A stretch of DNA of 64,000 nucleotides. Source: Steinernema hermaphroditum. Lineage: Eukaryota; Nematoda; Chromadorea; Rhabditida; Steinernematidae. This document shows positions 61,475 through 64,000 of the stretch, in pieces. Position 1 is the stretch's first letter; each line of letters opens with the position of its first letter. Both the position numbers and the translations under genes were made by a program. The stretch lies in NCBI GenBank assembly GCA_030435675.1, contig CM059621.1, positions 11,284,001 through 11,348,000 of the forward strand, written 5' to 3'. The notes beneath the pieces are model-generated. The model was not told where the DNA came from, ran no database searches, and was given only the letters and a program-made list of their open reading frames with translations.

Positions 61475-64000
61475 GTTTGGCGCCTTTTGAGGAGATGCTG
61501 CTTTAGTTGTAGTCATAGAGTTCGGTTCTTGCCTGGCCTACTATATATTTGCTTTTTCCATTGAAATCTGACTGAGAACAGTGTTTCTAGATCATGGCTA
61601 CAGAGGGGTGGCTAAACTGTTCTCCGTTGAGCTTTTAATGCGAAAATGATCTTTCGTGCTAAATGAAAAAGAGAAGTATCCTACTAGATTGCCTTCTTAG
61701 AATGATTACGTCTTTTCTCCAATTACCTTAAATGTCAATTTGAAAGTGACATTCAAGATCTTCGTTAATTGGTAATTGACAAATTCTCGCTTTATGGAGG
61801 GTAAATTGATTTCTGAAGACCACTTTGTGCTGACGAAAACGTAAAGTGTGGGAACCTGTTTATTTATAGAGCAGATTCGCATGGAATTTGGAGCACAAAA
61901 TTAAAGAATGGATATTTCCTGAAAGGTCGTGGTCCATAAATAGGACTTGTCGAGAAGTTGTCCAAAAGGTGACGGAGATGAAGTGTTCCAAGACGATTAC
62001 TTTGAGTTGTAAGGTACGAATACAACTTACTAATCTTAAGTCTAGATAGTGAACTTCCGTCAGCAGATCCCCAACTTACCTAACTCATCGTTTCTTTCAT
62101 TTTATTCGATTCGCCAAAACACTAAATTTGAGCTACTCAAGTGGCGTAATAACCTTGTAATACCTCAGACTGATCTCTGTCAAACATCCCTATCATCTTA
62201 AGTGTCGTCGATTGCACTTTTATGGCTGCATTGATCTCTGAATTGAGTAGCAAGACCGATTTTGATCCTGAGCCTCTAGAGGCAAAACCACTCAGGACGA
62301 CACGTGCCACCAATCCCAAACGTTCTTTGTACTAAAGTCTTCGGTAATGTAATATCTTCGCGCGCAGATCTCCGGTGGCGCCTCCGCACCTTCTTCTCTT
62401 CCTTCTTATCTTATCGTCGGCGTCCGAATGTGTCGCCGACAGCGCGACGATCCGTCGCTTACTCGCGTTTACCGCCCGCCGTCCACTCCAACTTCTCACA
62501 ACGCAACTTTACGGTCGCTTCTAATTAGCCGATTCTCTCAGAGGCACATCGACTTTCTAGTCCCAATCCCTTTGTGAATCCGAGATTTCGAGGATTAATT
62601 CTGTTTTCGCCGCGCGAGAGAACAGAGCTCACCTGTGTTTTTGAATGTCACATAGGTCATAGAGTGGTTTCAAGGGGTGTTTCATGGGTTGCTGGTTCGA
62701 TTTGTAACTATTTGAACTAAATGATCTTTCGGGTTTGTCTTACATTCGTTTCGAACTGCTTCGAACACTGTTCAGCTGTTTAGCCATTGACAGTGTATTG
62801 ATTTTGACTGTTTCTATGAAGGCCATCATGGCGATGATTTGTACGCTCTTCTGAGAAAATTGGCTACATAGTTTGGATCCAAGATCTTGCTGTATGGTTC
62901 TGGCCAGGTTCTTCAGGGTTTAAGTATCTATCTCTCTATATTGTGTATTTTTATACATTTATGTGTTGTATTTTTACATATATAGAAACATGAGATCAGT
63001 ATCAATTAATCTTTTTGTGGAATCCTCTACTGAGACGTGAACGTATGAGTGAACGTGAAAGTCGCATATTTTCAAAACTTTCGAAAGAGCAGCTCATGTG
63101 GTCCTGCATGTCAAGTTGGTGCCTAAAGATGCACAAAAACCGAGTTGCATCAATCGATAGAGAGCATGGTGCAACGGCCAAGTTGAGATTTACGGCCGCA
63201 AACCTGTAGAACGTTCGTTTACAACCGCTGTTTTCGTGTTTTTATCACTGCGGCCGAGTGCACCCCTAAATATCAGCTCGTTCCCGCGTTTGATTAATGA
63301 AAACAATCTTGTCAACTGTTTTCGATGGCGACGGAGTCGGAGTTTGGATCTCAAGGCTGTTCTCTCGTGGCTGTTTTCCCGTCGTTTGTTTTCGCCGAAT
63401 CGAGTCTCGGCCACCGCTATTGTGTCCTCGACATGAGTCACTTTGGTTTTTGTTTCGTAATAATCCAATATTGGGCGGAAACAAAACAAGCGTTGTTTAT
63501 CCAGGAAGGCGCCAGGGTCGGGACCGTACCAGAGGTCCATCGATTTGTCCTCCCCCAGTTAGGTTCCGAAATCCCGAAATAATTCAAACGCTTCCAATTA
63601 CACGATTATTCGTTTGCACTTAACCCACAAAATCGCCAATTTGTCGCACCAATTTGGTTTTTCCGCTTCCGCATGACGACATCGACATTTCGAGTTTAGC
63701 CCCTTTGCAGAAGATTGTAGTGGTAGGATACGGTAGCATATACACCGACTTTTGCTGCCTTCTTTTGTTCGATCTGCTTTGTTCTTAGGTGACTAAGGGT
63801 CTCTGTGAGTGGGAAAAAGAGGTTCGGTTCCTTCTCGGAGCTCTAGGATCGTGGCGATGAGTGTTGTCGATGGATTCGATAGGAACCATCAAGGGCATCT
63901 GGAGGACAACTTCTATTTACAGACCCAATGAAAAATATTTTTGTTTTCTGTAGATTTCGATCGCAGTGTTAAGTTGCGAATTAGTAATCATCTTCCTCGT
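61475..64000. other. Right end with no supported gene
   Basis: About 2.5 kb of mostly AT-rich sequence with short open frames on both strands. A GC-richer island is at about 62360-62530, rich in Arg/Ser codons in every frame, with no motif. A TACGGTA heptamer lies near 63730. The gene ending at 61474 may continue here if its last exon was misread. Confidence 0.4.

Overview
This window is nuclear DNA from a free-living or insect-associated rhabditid-type nematode. Evidence: a 127-residue major sperm protein gene, a clear MEC-3 LIM-homeodomain gene, nematode serpentine receptors, a patched-related gene, a modular protein resembling the MIG-18 type, very short introns (mostly 40-50 bp) and acceptor-like AGs a few bases before several start codons, as expected for spliced-leader trans-splicing. 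The genus cannot be fixed from sequence alone. I see no bacterial genes, rRNA, tRNA, CRISPR or intact transposon.

Layout. 0.8-2.2 kb (+): a seven-helix serpentine receptor. 2.8-9.0 kb (-): a large USP24/USP9X-type deubiquitinase. 9.4-10.4 kb (-): two small genes, one a single-pass membrane protein. 10.7-12.5 kb (+): Spindly, the kinetochore dynein adaptor. 12.7-14.9 kb (+): a paralogue of the first receptor carrying one apparent frameshift. 14.9-19.2 kb: no supported gene. 19.2-21.1 kb: two tail-to-tail paralogous four-helix membrane proteins. 21.3-23.7 kb (-): a polo-like kinase. 24.2-26.6 kb (+): PET100, RPAP2 and DPM2 homologues, the last two spaced like an operon. 27.0-28.6 kb (+): a tyrosine kinase without an SH2 domain. 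28.9-30.8 kb (-): a secreted cysteine-rich modular protein. 31.2-31.6 kb (-): major sperm protein. 31.9-33.2 kb (-): mec-3. 34.4-35.4 kb (+): an unrecognised membrane protein divergent from mec-3. 36.1-39.5 kb (+): a patched-related protein. 40.1-41.0 kb (-): cytochrome b561. 41.5-42.4 kb (+): a secreted protein. 43.0-47.7 kb (+): a CLC chloride channel with a CBS-containing tail. 47.7-64 kb: sparse sequence with exons of one or two PAS-domain proteins (49.6-51.7 kb and 60.7-61.5 kb), possibly one long-intron gene of the PERIOD/LIN-42 type.

Most genes are unrelated housekeeping or neuronal genes, as expected in a compact nematode chromosome. The most notable points are loss or replacement of normally conserved functional residues in three transporter or kinase genes (polo T-loop Thr to Gly, CLC gating Glu to Met, patched-related RND Asp to Thr), two GC-AG mini-introns, a perfect 48-bp coding tandem duplication in RPAP2, a CaaX-like end on Spindly, and the dispersed PAS gene. 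Exon boundaries were worked out by hand from GT/GC-AG signals and reading-frame continuity; junctions I could not settle are flagged.
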